64,000 bases of DNA from Pontibacter aquaedesilientis. Its GTDB lineage: Bacteria > Bacteroidota > Bacteroidia > Cytophagales > Hymenobacteraceae. The position numbers and the translations under genes were made by a program. Location: positions 124,001-188,000 of the forward strand of contig NZ_JACXAJ010000005.1 in the NCBI RefSeq assembly GCF_014773225.1, read 5' to 3'. Positions 51,524-59,933 of this stretch are shown here, piece by piece. The notes under the pieces were generated by a model that searched no databases, was not told the DNA's origin, and saw only the letters and a list, made by a program, of their open reading frames with translations. Each line of letters starts with the position of its first letter. Positions within the stretch are counted from its first letter, which is position 1.

Positions 51524-51652
51524 TTTTTCTTATAGTTTATTAAAACACTGTGCAAAGAAATGTAATTAGGCAGACAATGTCAAAAAAAATTACGCTATTC
51601 ATAATGTGATAAAAGTTTTTGCCTGAAAGGTCGTTTTCCATTGCCAGGTTTA

Positions 51653-51660
51653 TAAATTTG
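51653..51660 (+). promoter_or_regulatory. candidate -7 box before the IPExxxVDY-pyk pair
   Basis: TAAATTTG fits TAnnTTTG and lies 22 bases upstream of the ATG at 51682. The -33 region is T-rich but not a clear TTTG. Confidence 0.4.
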
Positions 51661-51681
51661 CAATTAAGGTATACCTTGCCC

Positions 51682-52113
51682 ATGAAAACACTGCAACTGG
51701 AGATGGATTATGATTTTGGATTTGCCCTCTTCGGCGTGGTTTCACCTTGCAGGGACTATAAGATGGCCTGGTCGCTCAACCGCTTGCTGGGCCTGAACTT
51801 AATCAGACAAAACGAGCTTTGTTATGAGATGCCAGACCGCCAAAAGCTCCTTATTGCGAACTTTGAGCACAATGACGGGCATAGCACCGTGCGGCTTTTC
51901 CGCAACAAGGCTTTGGGATCATCCACTCTTAAAAGACCCTTTTTACTGCCTGACATCAAAGAATATGATTATGTGCTGCAGATTACCGGCGCCCTACAGC
52001 AATACCTGAATCCGCAGGACCTGATGGGCAGGTTGCAGCGACTGACGCTGATACAATACGCAAAACAGTTTGACCCGCTTACACTTAAGCACAAAGAACA
52101 CTTATTATTCTGA
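51682..52113 (+). CDS. IPExxxVDY family protein
   Basis: The 143-residue cytoplasmic protein matches the Bacteroidota family named for a C-terminal IPE...VDY motif, here in the variant LLPDIKEYDYVLQITGALQ near 95. The N-terminus MKTLQLEMDYDFGFALFGVV and ALGSSTLKRPFLLPDI are typical. Function is unknown. It begins after a clear -7 box and is followed three bases later by pyk, so the two are cotranscribed. Such pairing with pyruvate kinase is common in this phylum and hints at a link to carbon metabolism, but no activity is known. Confidence 0.85.
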   Translation: MKTLQLEMDYDFGFALFGVVSPCRDYKMAWSLNRLLGLNLIRQNELCYEMPDRQKLLIANFEHNDGHSTVRLFRNKALGSSTLKRPFLLPDIKEYDYVLQITGALQQYLNPQDLMGRLQRLTLIQYAKQFDPLTLKHKEHLLF

Positions 52114-52116
52114 TTT

Positions 52117-53544
52117 ATGAAGATACTCTTCAACAAAACCAAAGTGCTGGCTACCGTTGGTCCCGCCAGTAACACTTTCGAGCGTCTCCTGGCCCTGGTG
52201 CAGGAAGGCGTAGATGCTTTCCGTCTGAACTTTTCGCACGGTGAGCACGAGGAACACTTACAAGTAATTGAGCATATACGTGAGATAAACCGCCGCTTCA
52301 ATACCAATATCTGCATCGTGCAAGACCTTCAGGGACCTAAGATCAGGGTTGGGGAAGTTGAGAACGGTGGTGTAGAGATAAAAGAAGGACAGAAAGTGGT
52401 GTTCCGCTGCGATGGCTCTGTGAGTAACCATAACCACCTGGGCACCAGCTATACCGCATTGGCGAAGGATGTAAGCCCTGGTGACACCATTCTGCTGGAT
52501 GACGGCAAGCTGGAACTCAAGGTGCTTACCACAGACAAAGACTGCGTAGTGGAAGCAGAAGTGAAGTATGGCGGTGTTGTGAAGCCCCGAAAAGGTATCA
52601 ACCTGCCTGACTCGGCTGTATCTGCCCCCTCCCTGACAGAGAAAGACCTGAAGGACCTGCACTTTGGACTTGACCACGACCTGGAATGGGTAGCCCTCTC
52701 ATTTGTGCGCCGCGTGGAGGACGTGCTGGAGATTAAGCGTATTATCAAGGAGCGTGGCAAGGACACCCGTGTGATAGCCAAGATCGAAAAGCCGGAAGCC
52801 ATTAAGAACATCGACGCCATTATAGCGGCTTCTGACGCCTTGATGGTTGCACGCGGCGACCTGGGTGTTGAAACAGGTATGGAGCGTGTGCCGATGCTTC
52901 AGAAGATGATCGTAGAGAAGTGTAACAAGTGTGCCAAGCCGGTGATCATCGCTACGCAGATGATGGAGAGCATGATCGTGAACCCGAAGCCGACCCGTGC
53001 TGAGACCAATGATGTGGCCAATGCCGTGATAGATGGTGCAGACACCCTCATGCTTAGTGCTGAGACGGCTGTAGGCGCCTACCCTGTGGAGACGATCCGC
53101 TCTATGAACTTAACTATCAGCGAGGTTGAAAGCCAGGCGGAGATATTCAACAAGAACTACATCCTGAACCCTCATTCTGACACGTTCTTTAACGACAGCC
53201 TCGTGGCTAACGCCTGCTACCTGGCCCGCGACACGAACGCCCGCGCTGTGATCGGCATGACCAAGTCTGGGTATACGGCCTTCCAATTGGCCAAGCACCG
53301 CACCCGCGCTGACATTTTTATCTTCACGGAGAATGAGCGCCTGCTCACAACCCTCAACCTGGTGTGGGGTGTGCGCGGCTTCTACTATGACAAGTTTGAA
53401 TCTACAGACGCCACGATCAACGATATCAAGCAAATGCTGTTGAAGGCCGGTTATCTCAATAAGGGGGACGTGTTTATTAACACGGCCAGTATGCCAATCT
53501 ATGAGCAGAAGCGCACAAACATGATCAAGCTGAGTATCGCTTAA
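52117..53544 (+). CDS. pyk: pyruvate kinase
   Basis: The 475-residue glycolytic enzyme converts phosphoenolpyruvate and ADP to pyruvate and ATP. The N-terminal catalytic barrel has KVLATVGPASNTFERLLAL, the substrate-binding RLNFSHGEHEEH near 37 and VIAKIEKPEAIKNIDAII near 217. MVARGDLGVE near 244 and VIIATQMMESMI near 274 provide further ligands. The C-terminal allosteric domain ends with KRTNMIKLSIA. It begins three bases after the IPExxxVDY gene and ends in a 19 bp hairpin terminator. Confidence 0.97.
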   Translation: MKILFNKTKVLATVGPASNTFERLLALVQEGVDAFRLNFSHGEHEEHLQVIEHIREINRRFNTNICIVQDLQGPKIRVGEVENGGVEIKEGQKVVFRCDGSVSNHNHLGTSYTALAKDVSPGDTILLDDGKLELKVLTTDKDCVVEAEVKYGGVVKPRKGINLPDSAVSAPSLTEKDLKDLHFGLDHDLEWVALSFVRRVEDVLEIKRIIKERGKDTRVIAKIEKPEAIKNIDAIIAASDALMVARGDLGVETGMERVPMLQKMIVEKCNKCAKPVIIATQMMESMIVNPKPTRAETNDVANAVIDGADTLMLSAETAVGAYPVETIRSMNLTISEVESQAEIFNKNYILNPHSDTFFNDSLVANACYLARDTNARAVIGMTKSGYTAFQLAKHRTRADIFIFTENERLLTTLNLVWGVRGFYYDKFESTDATINDIKQMLLKAGYLNKGDVFINTASMPIYEQKRTNMIKLSIA

Positions 53545-53560
53545 GATTCTAGTTATCTGT

Positions 53561-53607
53561 AATAAGAAATCCCTGAAGCTGATGACTCGCTTCAGGGATT
53601 TCTTATT
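53561..53607 (+). terminator. terminator of pyk
   Basis: A perfect 19 bp stem (53561-53579 and 53589-53607; core AAATCCCTGAAGC) with a T-tract follows the pyk stop. Confidence 0.9.
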
Positions 53608-53871
53608 TTGTGCTATACCTATACCTGCTAAGGTGCTTAACCCAACCTATGCTGCCAATATAGTGGCAGCGCTACAACAGTGTTTGTAACCAGTTTCTAA
53701 AGCCGCGGCAGCAGTACTCCCTATTTGGATGGGTCAGGATCTTTAGCTGAAGTGAATCACCACAGATAATGCCATGCTATACCTGGAACTGGCAATTTCA
53801 GATCTCCTGCTTCCTTTAAAAGACCATCAAACAATAAGCATATAATTAGCTACACCGACAGAAAACACAAA
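53608..53871. other. 264-base spacer, no gene seen
   Basis: It begins with two overlapping octamer copies (CTATACCTATACCTGC at 53615-53630), and a third copy is near 53777. Nothing coding or structured was recognised. Confidence 0.5.
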
Positions 53872-53897
53872 AAGCCTTACACGCATGTGTAAGGCTT
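53872..53897 (-). terminator. terminator of rpsT
   Basis: An 11 bp stem AAGCCTTACAC/GTGTAAGGCTT with a four-base loop is followed by a T-run on the minus strand, just past the rpsT stop. Confidence 0.85.
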
Positions 53898-53920
53898 CGG
53901 AATCGGTAATCCAGCAAAAA

Positions 53921-54181
53921 TTAAGCTGCAGCCAGGCTGTTGATGTGCTTAGCCAGCTTCGACTTGTTGTTAGCCGCTTTGTTTTTGTGGATGATGTTTT
54001 TCTTTGCCAGACGGTCAAGCATTGAAGAAACTGTCTTGAACAGTTCTTGCGCCTCAGCCTGGTCAGTAGTGCCTTTCAGCTTCTTGATGAAAGTACGAGT
54101 AGTTTTCGCCTGGTATTTGTTACGAAGACGTTTCGCGTTGTTCGATCTGATTCTCTTTAATGCCGACTTGTGATTAGCCAT
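53921..54181 (-). CDS. rpsT: 30S ribosomal protein S20
   Basis: The 86-residue basic helical protein of the small subunit binds 16S rRNA early in assembly. The N-terminus MANHKSALKRIRSNNAKRLR and the C-terminal NIIHKNKAANNKSKLAKHIN are the family landmarks. It is monocistronic, with an unusually clear Bacteroidota promoter (TTTG -33 and TACCTTTG -7) and a hairpin terminator. That fits high, constitutive expression. Confidence 0.97.
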   Translation of the reverse strand: MANHKSALKRIRSNNAKRLRNKYQAKTTRTFIKKLKGTTDQAEAQELFKTVSSMLDRLAKKNIIHKNKAANNKSKLAKHINSLAAA

Positions 54182-54230
54182 GTTATTGTATACTAATTAA
54201 ATATTTCGTTGCGTATCTTAAATGAGTTTG

Positions 54231-54262
54231 CAAAGGTATATCCTTTACAATTAAATTCCAAA
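54231..54262 (-). promoter_or_regulatory. rpsT promoter
   Basis: On the minus strand TTTG (54259-54262), a 20-base spacer and TACCTTTG (54231-54238) fit the Bacteroidota consensus TTTG-N17-23-TAnnTTTG. It is 50 bases upstream of the rpsT ATG. This is the best promoter match in the window. Confidence 0.75.
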
Positions 54263-54570
54263 GCCTGCTCGCTATAAAAATAGCTTTACTCGGTATTTGC
54301 TGCTGTGCTGATAGAATTTCGCCGCAGGTACTTGGCCTAAGGTGTTTCAATATTACACTTATTCAGCCGCATATACAACGGTTCGCATCCTTTTCTTCTT
54401 AGGGCCCCTCTCCTTTTCCTATTTTGGACCTATCCTGAGATAAAGGATATCTAAGCAAAAAGTAGTATCCACTAAATCCTTGCTTAAAGAACAGCCTAAA
54501 CCTGCTGCACAGCCAATCTCGTTCTTAATCTCGGCAGCCGGTGCTTCCTCGAAAAGGTTGGTGGGGCCAT
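54263..54570. other. 308-base spacer, no gene seen
   Basis: This is the upstream side of rpsT and downstream side of the paralogous lipoprotein pair. It has no reading frame with recognisable features, no repeat element and no octamer copy. A small RNA cannot be excluded from sequence alone. Confidence 0.5.
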
Positions 54571-54615
54571 AAAAAAAACCTGAGTCCACAGCAAACTCGC
54601 TGCAGCCCCAGGCTT
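54571..54615 (-). terminator. candidate terminator of the 54639 lipoprotein gene
   Basis: On the minus strand AGCCTGGGGCTGCAGC can pair imperfectly with GCTGTGGACTCAGG, followed by eight T. It is imperfect, so this is a moderate call. Confidence 0.5.
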
Positions 54616-54638
54616 AATCATCGTATCAAGAACTAATC

Positions 54639-55046
54639 TTAGTTCTTTCTTTTTACATCTACGTCTACATCAATACCACCAAGACGCTTCTGCACCTTGT
54701 CTTCGGTACGGTTCCAACGGGACTTCACGTCTTGCCAACCTTTTTTGGCATCTTCATCCCAGGTATCGCTCTTGGCATCCAACTCCGCCTCACGACGTTT
54801 GTACTCGGCTTTCATCTCACGCCATTCGGCTTCTGTTGCCGTCTCTGCACGTGATGACTGGTCGTCAACCCAAGCAGAGAATTCGGTGTATTCTCTTTCA
54901 GCCTCTACGCCAGTCTCATTCATTTCAACTTGCGCCTCATCAATTTCTCTGTTGGTCTCAGTGCGGGTTTCTGTGTTACAAGCAAAGGAAAAAGCACTGA
55001 CTGTCAGTGCCATACCCATCATTTTCAAATTCGATTTTATGTTCAT
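54639..55046 (-). CDS. putative lipoprotein, unknown function (paralogue pair)
   Basis: The 135-residue protein has a lipobox near residue 23 (SAFSFACNTETRTETN), so it is probably lipid-anchored in the envelope. The mature part is highly charged and helical, with a repeated acidic and tryptophan pattern (FSAWVDDQSSRAETATEAEW then WRE/WDE/WQD steps). It closely resembles the 55204 gene along its whole length, so the two are tandem duplicates. No family is recognised. The helical, tryptophan-spaced build suggests an envelope stress or spacer protein, but this is a guess. Confidence 0.8.
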   Translation of the reverse strand: MNIKSNLKMMGMALTVSAFSFACNTETRTETNREIDEAQVEMNETGVEAEREYTEFSAWVDDQSSRAETATEAEWREMKAEYKRREAELDAKSDTWDEDAKKGWQDVKSRWNRTEDKVQKRLGGIDVDVDVKRKN

Positions 55047-55203
55047 CTTTCTATTATCGTTGATAATATTGCTTTATACGCTAACTATTTAAACAAGAAT
55101 ATTAATATTCCAAGCAAAGCATATAATACTATATTGTTTTTTGTATATTCTCACTGTGCTAGAGCTGACATGGCTATGCCTTCTACCTCCAATGCCTTGG
55201 TAT

Positions 55204-55566
55204 TTAGTTCTGGTCAACCTCAGTTTCCGGATCCAGCTCAACTTCCGTTGCCCTGAAACGGGTTTCGGTTTTACCCATTGTTTCTTGCCAGCGGGTTTGC
55301 ACTTCTTCCCACTCGGCTTTGGATTTGTCGTCCCAGTCAGCGCTTCTCTTCTCAAGTTCTTTAGCACGGCGGTTATACTCTGCCTGCATTTCGTTCCACT
55401 CCTCCTCGGTGGCGGTCTCAGCCCGCTTGCTTGTGGTGTCTACCCAGGTCGAGAATTCTTCGAATTCCTTGTTGGCACTGTGCCGGGTATCTGAGGAGCA
55501 AGCCATCACAAAGGCTGCCATCAGACCAACCAACGCCAATGTTTTTATGCTTTTATAAAACTTCAT
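55204..55566 (-). CDS. putative lipoprotein, paralogue of 54639 gene
   Basis: The 120-residue protein has lipobox VMACSSDT near 21-27. The mature region (FSTWVDTTSKRAETATEEEW, then WNEMQAEYNRRAKELEKRSA and WEEVQTRWQET) aligns block by block with the downstream paralogue FSAWVDDQSSRAETATEAEW. Spaced tryptophans and Glu/Lys alternation predict long helices. It lies 157 bases upstream of its paralogue on the same strand, so the pair may share a promoter. The function is unknown. Divergence between the two is high in the signal peptide and low in the WVD...RAETATE core, which suggests purifying selection on that core. Confidence 0.8.
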   Translation of the reverse strand: MKFYKSIKTLALVGLMAAFVMACSSDTRHSANKEFEEFSTWVDTTSKRAETATEEEWNEMQAEYNRRAKELEKRSADWDDKSKAEWEEVQTRWQETMGKTETRFRATEVELDPETEVDQN

Positions 55567-55699
55567 AGTCTATGGATGTGTTAGTTTATAAAGACGAATA
55601 CGGCAAAACCACCGATCCGATATAGCGATAAACTGTGGAAGGTCGTAATTTTGCTGCTTCCGTACAAAATAACATCCGCATCACGTAGCCCAAAGTGTT

Positions 55700-56653
55700 A
55701 TGCCCATTCTTCCGTCCCTGCACAAATCCCCTTTCTACCTATTCAACGGGCATATACAAACCATTGTGCCAGGCCTGTTCAGGCAGGTGGAAGGTGTGGC
55801 GTACCACCGCGAACGGCTGATCACACCCGATGACGACTTCATTGACATCGACTGGTCCCGCGTTAAGTCCAGGTCGCTTGCCATCCTTTCGCATGGGCTG
55901 GAGGGCGACTCGCACCGACCCTACATTATGGGTATGGTGAAGGTGCTCAATGAGCGTGGCGTGGATGCGCTGGCCTGGAACTACCGCAGCTGTAGCGGCG
56001 AACCCAACAAACTGCTCCGCTCCTACCACCTGGGGGCTTCCGACGACCTTGATTTTGTGGTACGCCATGCGCTCGGCACAGGCGATTATGAAACCGTATA
56101 CCTGATTGGCTTTAGTGCCGGCGGAAACATCAGTCTCAAATACCTGGGAGAGGCACCCGATCAGGTGCCATCAGAAGTGAAGCGGGCCTCGGTCTTCTCG
56201 GTACCGGTTGATCTGAAAGGCTCTGCGCAGCGCATTTCCAGGCTGTATACCCAACGATTCCTCAGAACATTGGGCCAAAAGCTGGAACAAAAAAAGGAGA
56301 TGTACCCGGATGAGTTGGACCTGAGCGATTATAGCCTCTTTTGGTCTTTCCCCGAGTTTGACGACAAGTATACAGCGCCGCTACATGGCTTCAAGAGCGC
56401 CGACGATTACTACAGACGTGTGAGCAGCAGGCAATTTCTGAAAAACATCAAGGTTCCTACCCTGCTGGTGAATGCCATGAACGATCCGTTTTTGTCGGAA
56501 AGCTGCTACCCACTGGAAGAGGCAGAGCTTAACCCGTTTTTCTACCTGGAAATCCCGGAAGATGGTGGCCACGTGGGTTTTGCTGAAGATCTCCGGAACA
56601 ATATCTACTACTCCGAAGCCCGGGCGGTGCGGTTTCTGCTGGACGGGGAGTAG
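55700..56653 (+). CDS. YheT family alpha/beta hydrolase
   Basis: The 317-residue protein is of the YheT/ABHD (UPF0017) hydrolase group. N-terminal FYLFNGHIQTIVPGLFR is the family signature. The nucleophile is in YLIGFSAGGNISLKYLGE near 135, with the acid in VNAMNDPFLSES near 260 and the His in PEDGGHVGFAED near 290. The oxyanion region is LAILSHGLEGDSHRPYI near 60. In E. coli YheT's substrate is unknown. There is no signal peptide, so it should be cytoplasmic. It is a monocistronic plus-strand gene between minus-strand genes, followed by a family B spacer hairpin. Confidence 0.9.
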   Translation: MPILPSLHKSPFYLFNGHIQTIVPGLFRQVEGVAYHRERLITPDDDFIDIDWSRVKSRSLAILSHGLEGDSHRPYIMGMVKVLNERGVDALAWNYRSCSGEPNKLLRSYHLGASDDLDFVVRHALGTGDYETVYLIGFSAGGNISLKYLGEAPDQVPSEVKRASVFSVPVDLKGSAQRISRLYTQRFLRTLGQKLEQKKEMYPDELDLSDYSLFWSFPEFDDKYTAPLHGFKSADDYYRRVSSRQFLKNIKVPTLLVNAMNDPFLSESCYPLEEAELNPFFYLEIPEDGGHVGFAEDLRNNIYYSEARAVRFLLDGE

Positions 56654-56740
56654 TTTAATTGTTAAATGGCTTAACTGTCAAATTGTTGGTTCGACAAAAA
56701 CCATTCAGCAATTTAACCATTAAACCATATAGCTATTCCA
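56654..56740. repeat. spacer hairpin element, family B
   Basis: TTTAATTGTTAAATGGC and CAAATTGTTGGTTCG on the left are answered by AGCAATTTAACCATTAAACC on the right, an imperfect reverse complement. It fills the whole convergent spacer with rsmG. Confidence 0.7.
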
Positions 56741-57373
56741 TTAAGGCATTGGAACGACAACCACCTTTTTCGTCTCAAAAAACTCCTCTGTGAAGTAGTC
56801 TTTCAATTCATAGGTTTTGGTGATCAGGCCTGACTCGGCCAGTTCTTCCTGCAGGTCGCCGCCTTTGAGGTAGTAAATGCCCTTGCTGGCTATTTTATCT
56901 TTCTTGAAACTGTTCATCACCCAAGGGTAGAAATTGGCCAGCCTTGTAACGGCGCGGCTCACCACAAAGTCAAACTTCTCGCGTACCTGCTCGGCTCTTG
57001 TTTGCGTGGCTGTCACGTTTTGCAAATGCAGTTCGCGGGCGATCTCCTGCACAACGTGTATTTTCTTGCCGATAGAGTCCACCAGGTGAAACTTCACATC
57101 CGGGAACATGACCGCCAAAGGCAACCCCGGAAGACCACCGCCAGTCCCCACATCCAACACATGGGCATTGGCCGGAAACTGAATTACTTTGGCTATGCCC
57201 AGCGAGTGCAGGATATGATGCACCCCGATGTGGTCCATGTCTTTGCGCGAGATCACGTTTATTTTCTCATTCCACTCTTCGTACAGCTCAGCCATGCGCT
57301 CATACTTTTGAAGTTGGTCTTCGGTGAGCTCAGGAAAATAACCTGACAACAAGGTGCGGATGGAGATGGACAT
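56741..57373 (-). CDS. rsmG: 16S rRNA (guanine(527)-N7)-methyltransferase
   Basis: The 210-residue SAM methyltransferase (GidB/RsmG) makes m7G527 in 16S rRNA. Loss of that modification gives low-level streptomycin resistance in other bacteria. SAM-binding DVGTGGGLPGLPLAVMFP is near residue 72. The N-terminal EDQLQKYERMAELYEEWNEK and KINVISRKD near 37 are typical, and FDFVVSRAVTRLANFYPW near 133 is the conserved second motif. It is monocistronic, with spacer hairpins on both sides. Confidence 0.95.
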   Translation of the reverse strand: MSISIRTLLSGYFPELTEDQLQKYERMAELYEEWNEKINVISRKDMDHIGVHHILHSLGIAKVIQFPANAHVLDVGTGGGLPGLPLAVMFPDVKFHLVDSIGKKIHVVQEIARELHLQNVTATQTRAEQVREKFDFVVSRAVTRLANFYPWVMNSFKKDKIASKGIYYLKGGDLQEELAESGLITKTYELKDYFTEEFFETKKVVVVPMP

Positions 57374-57484
57374 AGTTTCAGTTTAGAAGTTAGAAAGTTT
57401 AGAAGTTAGAAAGTTAGGGGCTTAGAAAGTTGAAAAGTGTAAGGCAGTGTTAAGTCACTTTTTAACTTTCAAACTCATCCCTTT
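57374..57484. repeat. spacer hairpin element, family A
   Basis: The left arm TTTAGAAGTTAGAAAGTTTA repeats. The right arm CACTTTTTAACTTTCAAACT with CTTTCTAACTTG is its imperfect reverse complement. It fills the rsmG upstream spacer. Confidence 0.7.
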
Positions 57485-57703
57485 CTAACTTGTCACAAGG
57501 TATAGCATACCTGCCAAAATAGCCACTGCGACTACAACGGCGAGGGCCATCAAGATGTCGAACAGGAGCACCAAGCCGGCGTTACGGTACTGGCCTTCAT
57601 ACTTACGCTGGAGCGCCTGCCGGGCTTCCTCCTCACCTTTGTAGCGCAGGTATAGGTGCAGCCGGCCCATTCCTAGCAGTATGGCTTCGCTCAGGCTTCG
57701 CAT
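57485..57703 (-). CDS. small membrane protein, unknown function
   Basis: The 72-residue protein starts at the ATG at 57701-57703. The N-terminal half is soluble (ILLGMGRLHLYLRYKGEEEA) and one membrane segment lies at about 45-70 (LVLLFDILMALAVVVAVAIL). An in-frame TTG further upstream (57718) would add five residues. I recognise no family. It is short, so coding status is moderately supported by host-like codon use and by the clean single membrane segment. It is flanked by spacer repeats. Confidence 0.55.
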   Translation of the reverse strand: MRSLSEAILLGMGRLHLYLRYKGEEEARQALQRKYEGQYRNAGLVLLFDILMALAVVVAVAILAGMLYLVTS

Positions 57704-57861
57704 GATTGGTGTTGGCAAGGTATAGCTTCTGTTCTTTTTACCGCCTCATGACAGCAAAAGGCACTGCAAAAATATAAAATAAGTATGGAAACACACCCAA
57801 AATTAAAGCCCCTGACGCACAAGGCGACAAGGGCTCTAAAAACGTAATCAATATTTTTTTC

Positions 57862-57955
57862 TCAATGGTTAAATGGCTGCATTGTTTAATTGTTGGTTCG
57901 CAGAACGATATCCCTCTTAATTGATCAACAATTTAACAGTTTAGCCATTCGACCA
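57862..57955. repeat. spacer hairpin element, family B
   Basis: TGGTTAAATGGCTGCATTG, TTTAATTGTTGG and the answering CAACAATTTAACAGTTTAGC with CATTCGACCATTA form an imperfect hairpin. It ends directly at the sigma factor stop. Confidence 0.7.
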
Positions 57956-58564
57956 TTAAATCAAGTGCTTCTTGTTCTTCACCATGTCATAGAGCAACTC
58001 GCGGGCGCGGTGTAGCTGGGCTTTTACGGTGCCGAGCGGAGCGTTCAGTTCAGTGGCGATCTCTTCGTATGACAGCTCGTTGAAATAACGGAGCGTTACC
58101 AGGCGCTGGTACTTTTCGGGCAGCTTAGCCACCACGTACTGCATGATTTCGATCTTCTGATTCTTAATCGCCTCTTCCTGCGGGTTCAGGTTCTTGTCCT
58201 TGAAGTCGATCGTGATCTCGTCGCCATTGTCTATCTTAATGGCCGAGTCGATGCTCATGGTCTTGATTCTGTTCTTACGGATGAAGTCGATACAGTTGTT
58301 GGTCGCGATGCGGAACAGCCAGGTACTAAAGGCGTACTCTGGGTTGAACTTGTGCAGGTTGCGAAAAGCTTTGGCAAAAGCCTCTATTGTTAAGTCCTCG
58401 GCATCGTCAGCGTTACGCACCATTTTGAGCACCACGTGGTATACCGGCTTCTTATAGATACTCATCAACTCAGCATAAGCTTTCTCGTCGTTTTCCTCGA
58501 CAGCCGCCTGAATCAGCTTGAAATCGTGCTTCGCTTTTGCGGAGAATTGTTTGTTTACTTCCAT
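57956..58564 (-). CDS. RNA polymerase sigma factor, ECF type
   Basis: The 202-residue sigma-70 family protein lacks regions 1 and 3, which defines the extracytoplasmic function class. Region 2 lies at about 30-100 (ADDAEDLTIEAFAKAFRNLH then STWLFRIATNNCIDFIRKNR). Region 4 is at about 140-195 (LPEKYQRLVTLRYFNELSYE and GTVKAQLHRARELLYDMV). ECF factors usually respond to envelope stress via an anti-sigma partner, but no anti-sigma gene is adjacent. Instead its ATG overlaps the end of the glycosyltransferase gene by 10 bases, so both are translated from one message. It may be a constitutive RpoE-like factor. Confidence 0.92.
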   Translation of the reverse strand: MEVNKQFSAKAKHDFKLIQAAVEENDEKAYAELMSIYKKPVYHVVLKMVRNADDAEDLTIEAFAKAFRNLHKFNPEYAFSTWLFRIATNNCIDFIRKNRIKTMSIDSAIKIDNGDEITIDFKDKNLNPQEEAIKNQKIEIMQYVVAKLPEKYQRLVTLRYFNELSYEEIATELNAPLGTVKAQLHRARELLYDMVKNKKHLI

Positions 58565-59658
58565 CTGATTTGTTTGTTCATTACAACAGATACCCCAAGG
58601 AGCAGGTAACTAAAAAAATAGGCAATATCGAGCAGCGGCAATAGCGGTAAGGATACTTTCTCATCGAGTCGTTGCGCCACCTTCAGGTATACCGGGAAGA
58701 CTACCAGATACCTTAATGCGATAAGCGCAGCCAATATAGTCAAATGACTATTCAGAACAAGAAGAATAATAACCAGTAAGTAGAAAAGAATATTGGATGA
58801 AATAAAAGCCCCTATCCTCCCTTTGTCTGCCGCATTGTACTGCCTGCCAGCGGCCATGTGCCTTCTTTTCTGCACTAGCCACTCCCGAAACGTCTTTTTA
58901 GGAATGCTGACCGTTTGCCCTTCCTTGCTGATAACAATGCTTGCTTTACTATTGTTGACGGCATCGCGAACAAAAAGGTCATCGTCGCCGCCAGTAGTTT
59001 TGATATGAGATGCAAACCCTTTGTTTCTAAAGAAACAAGACTTGGTATAAGATAAGTTTCGCCCCACGCCCATGTAAGCGTATCCCTTGTTTGCATGAGA
59101 CAAATACTGAATTGCGGTCACTAAGGTTTCATATCTGATAAGATGATTTAAAAAACCCTTCCATTTGGTGTAGGGCGAATAACCGATAACCAAATCAACC
59201 CCAGCGGCATAGCCACTCTGCATTTTTTCGATCCACAAAGGGCTGCACGGTCGGCAGTCTGCATCTGTGAACAGCATATGTTCGTAACGGGCCGCCCGTA
59301 TACCCAAAGCGAGGGCGTATTTTTTTGGATTGAGGTACTCCGGTGTCTTCTTGATGGTCACCACCCTGAAGTTCGGAAACTGCCGCTCCAGTTCGTACAC
59401 GTAGAATTCTGTGTCATCGTCTGAGCGGTCATTGACCAGTACAATCTCAAACTCAGGGTATTGCTGGTCGAGCAGCATCGGCAGCAGCTCAATCAGGTTG
59501 TCGAGCTCGTTATGTGCCGCCACAATCACAGAAACCGGTCGGCGGGTATCCGGCTCCGGGTCCTTATACCTGCTCAGGGGCAGAAAGTAGAAGAAAGCGT
59601 AATACAGCTGTACCAACACGCAGCATGCCAGCACTGCCAGGAGTATAAGTGGAATCAA
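58555..59658 (-). CDS. glycosyltransferase family 2, membrane-associated
   Basis: The 367-residue protein has an N-terminal anchor (IPLILLAVLACCVLVQLYYA). The GT-A catalytic domain has VSVIVAAHNELDNL, the nucleotide-sugar region FEIVLVNDRSDDDTE and the DxD-like metal motif FTDADCRPCSPLW near 125. QKRRHMAAGRQYN near 265 is a Q-x2-RW-like acceptor motif, and several C-terminal helices follow (SNILFYLLVIILLVL and others). It should transfer a sugar at the membrane for surface polysaccharide or lipid. The start codon is TTG at 59656-59658; no in-frame ATG lies near. The downstream sigma factor gene overlaps its last 10 bases. Confidence 0.88.
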   Translation of the reverse strand: MIPLILLAVLACCVLVQLYYAFFYFLPLSRYKDPEPDTRRPVSVIVAAHNELDNLIELLPMLLDQQYPEFEIVLVNDRSDDDTEFYVYELERQFPNFRVVTIKKTPEYLNPKKYALALGIRAARYEHMLFTDADCRPCSPLWIEKMQSGYAAGVDLVIGYSPYTKWKGFLNHLIRYETLVTAIQYLSHANKGYAYMGVGRNLSYTKSCFFRNKGFASHIKTTGGDDDLFVRDAVNNSKASIVISKEGQTVSIPKKTFREWLVQKRRHMAAGRQYNAADKGRIGAFISSNILFYLLVIILLVLNSHLTILAALIALRYLVVFPVYLKVAQRLDEKVSLPLLPLLDIAYFFSYLLLGVSVVMNKQIRWK

Positions 59659-59807
59659 ATTCTTTTAATCGTTGATTGTTGGATCGTTAACTTGCCGTGC
59701 GGGTCGACACCCGGGACCGCCTGTTAGCGACATGCACCTTTGACAATCAAAAATAGATATAATTAAGCCATTTGCGAACATCTGCACGATTTAATAATTG
59801 TTTATGT

Positions 59808-59834
59808 TTTGTGGGCCCGCACTTTGTATCTTTG
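59808..59834 (+). promoter_or_regulatory. candidate promoter of tgt
   Basis: TATCTTTG (59827-59834) is an exact -7 match and TTTG (59808-59811) lies 15 bases before it. That is slightly shorter than the usual 17-23 base spacing. The start codon of tgt is 99 bases downstream. Confidence 0.5.
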
Positions 59835-59933
59835 CAGATTATTCAGGAAACCATTTAGCAAAGACGGCGGCTTATGAACCGCCCAAAGTGTCGGCGTGCT
59901 TCTTGCGGCATACAGCGCTGACCATCACAGACT

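Noticed and set aside
53827..54018. A 63-codon frame overlapping rpsT
   Set aside because: It runs in another frame of the ribosomal gene and through its terminator hairpin.
54263..54570. Possible tRNA or small RNA gene in the rpsT upstream spacer
   Set aside because: I found no cloverleaf, no GGTTCGAnnCC loop and no strong hairpin with a terminator.
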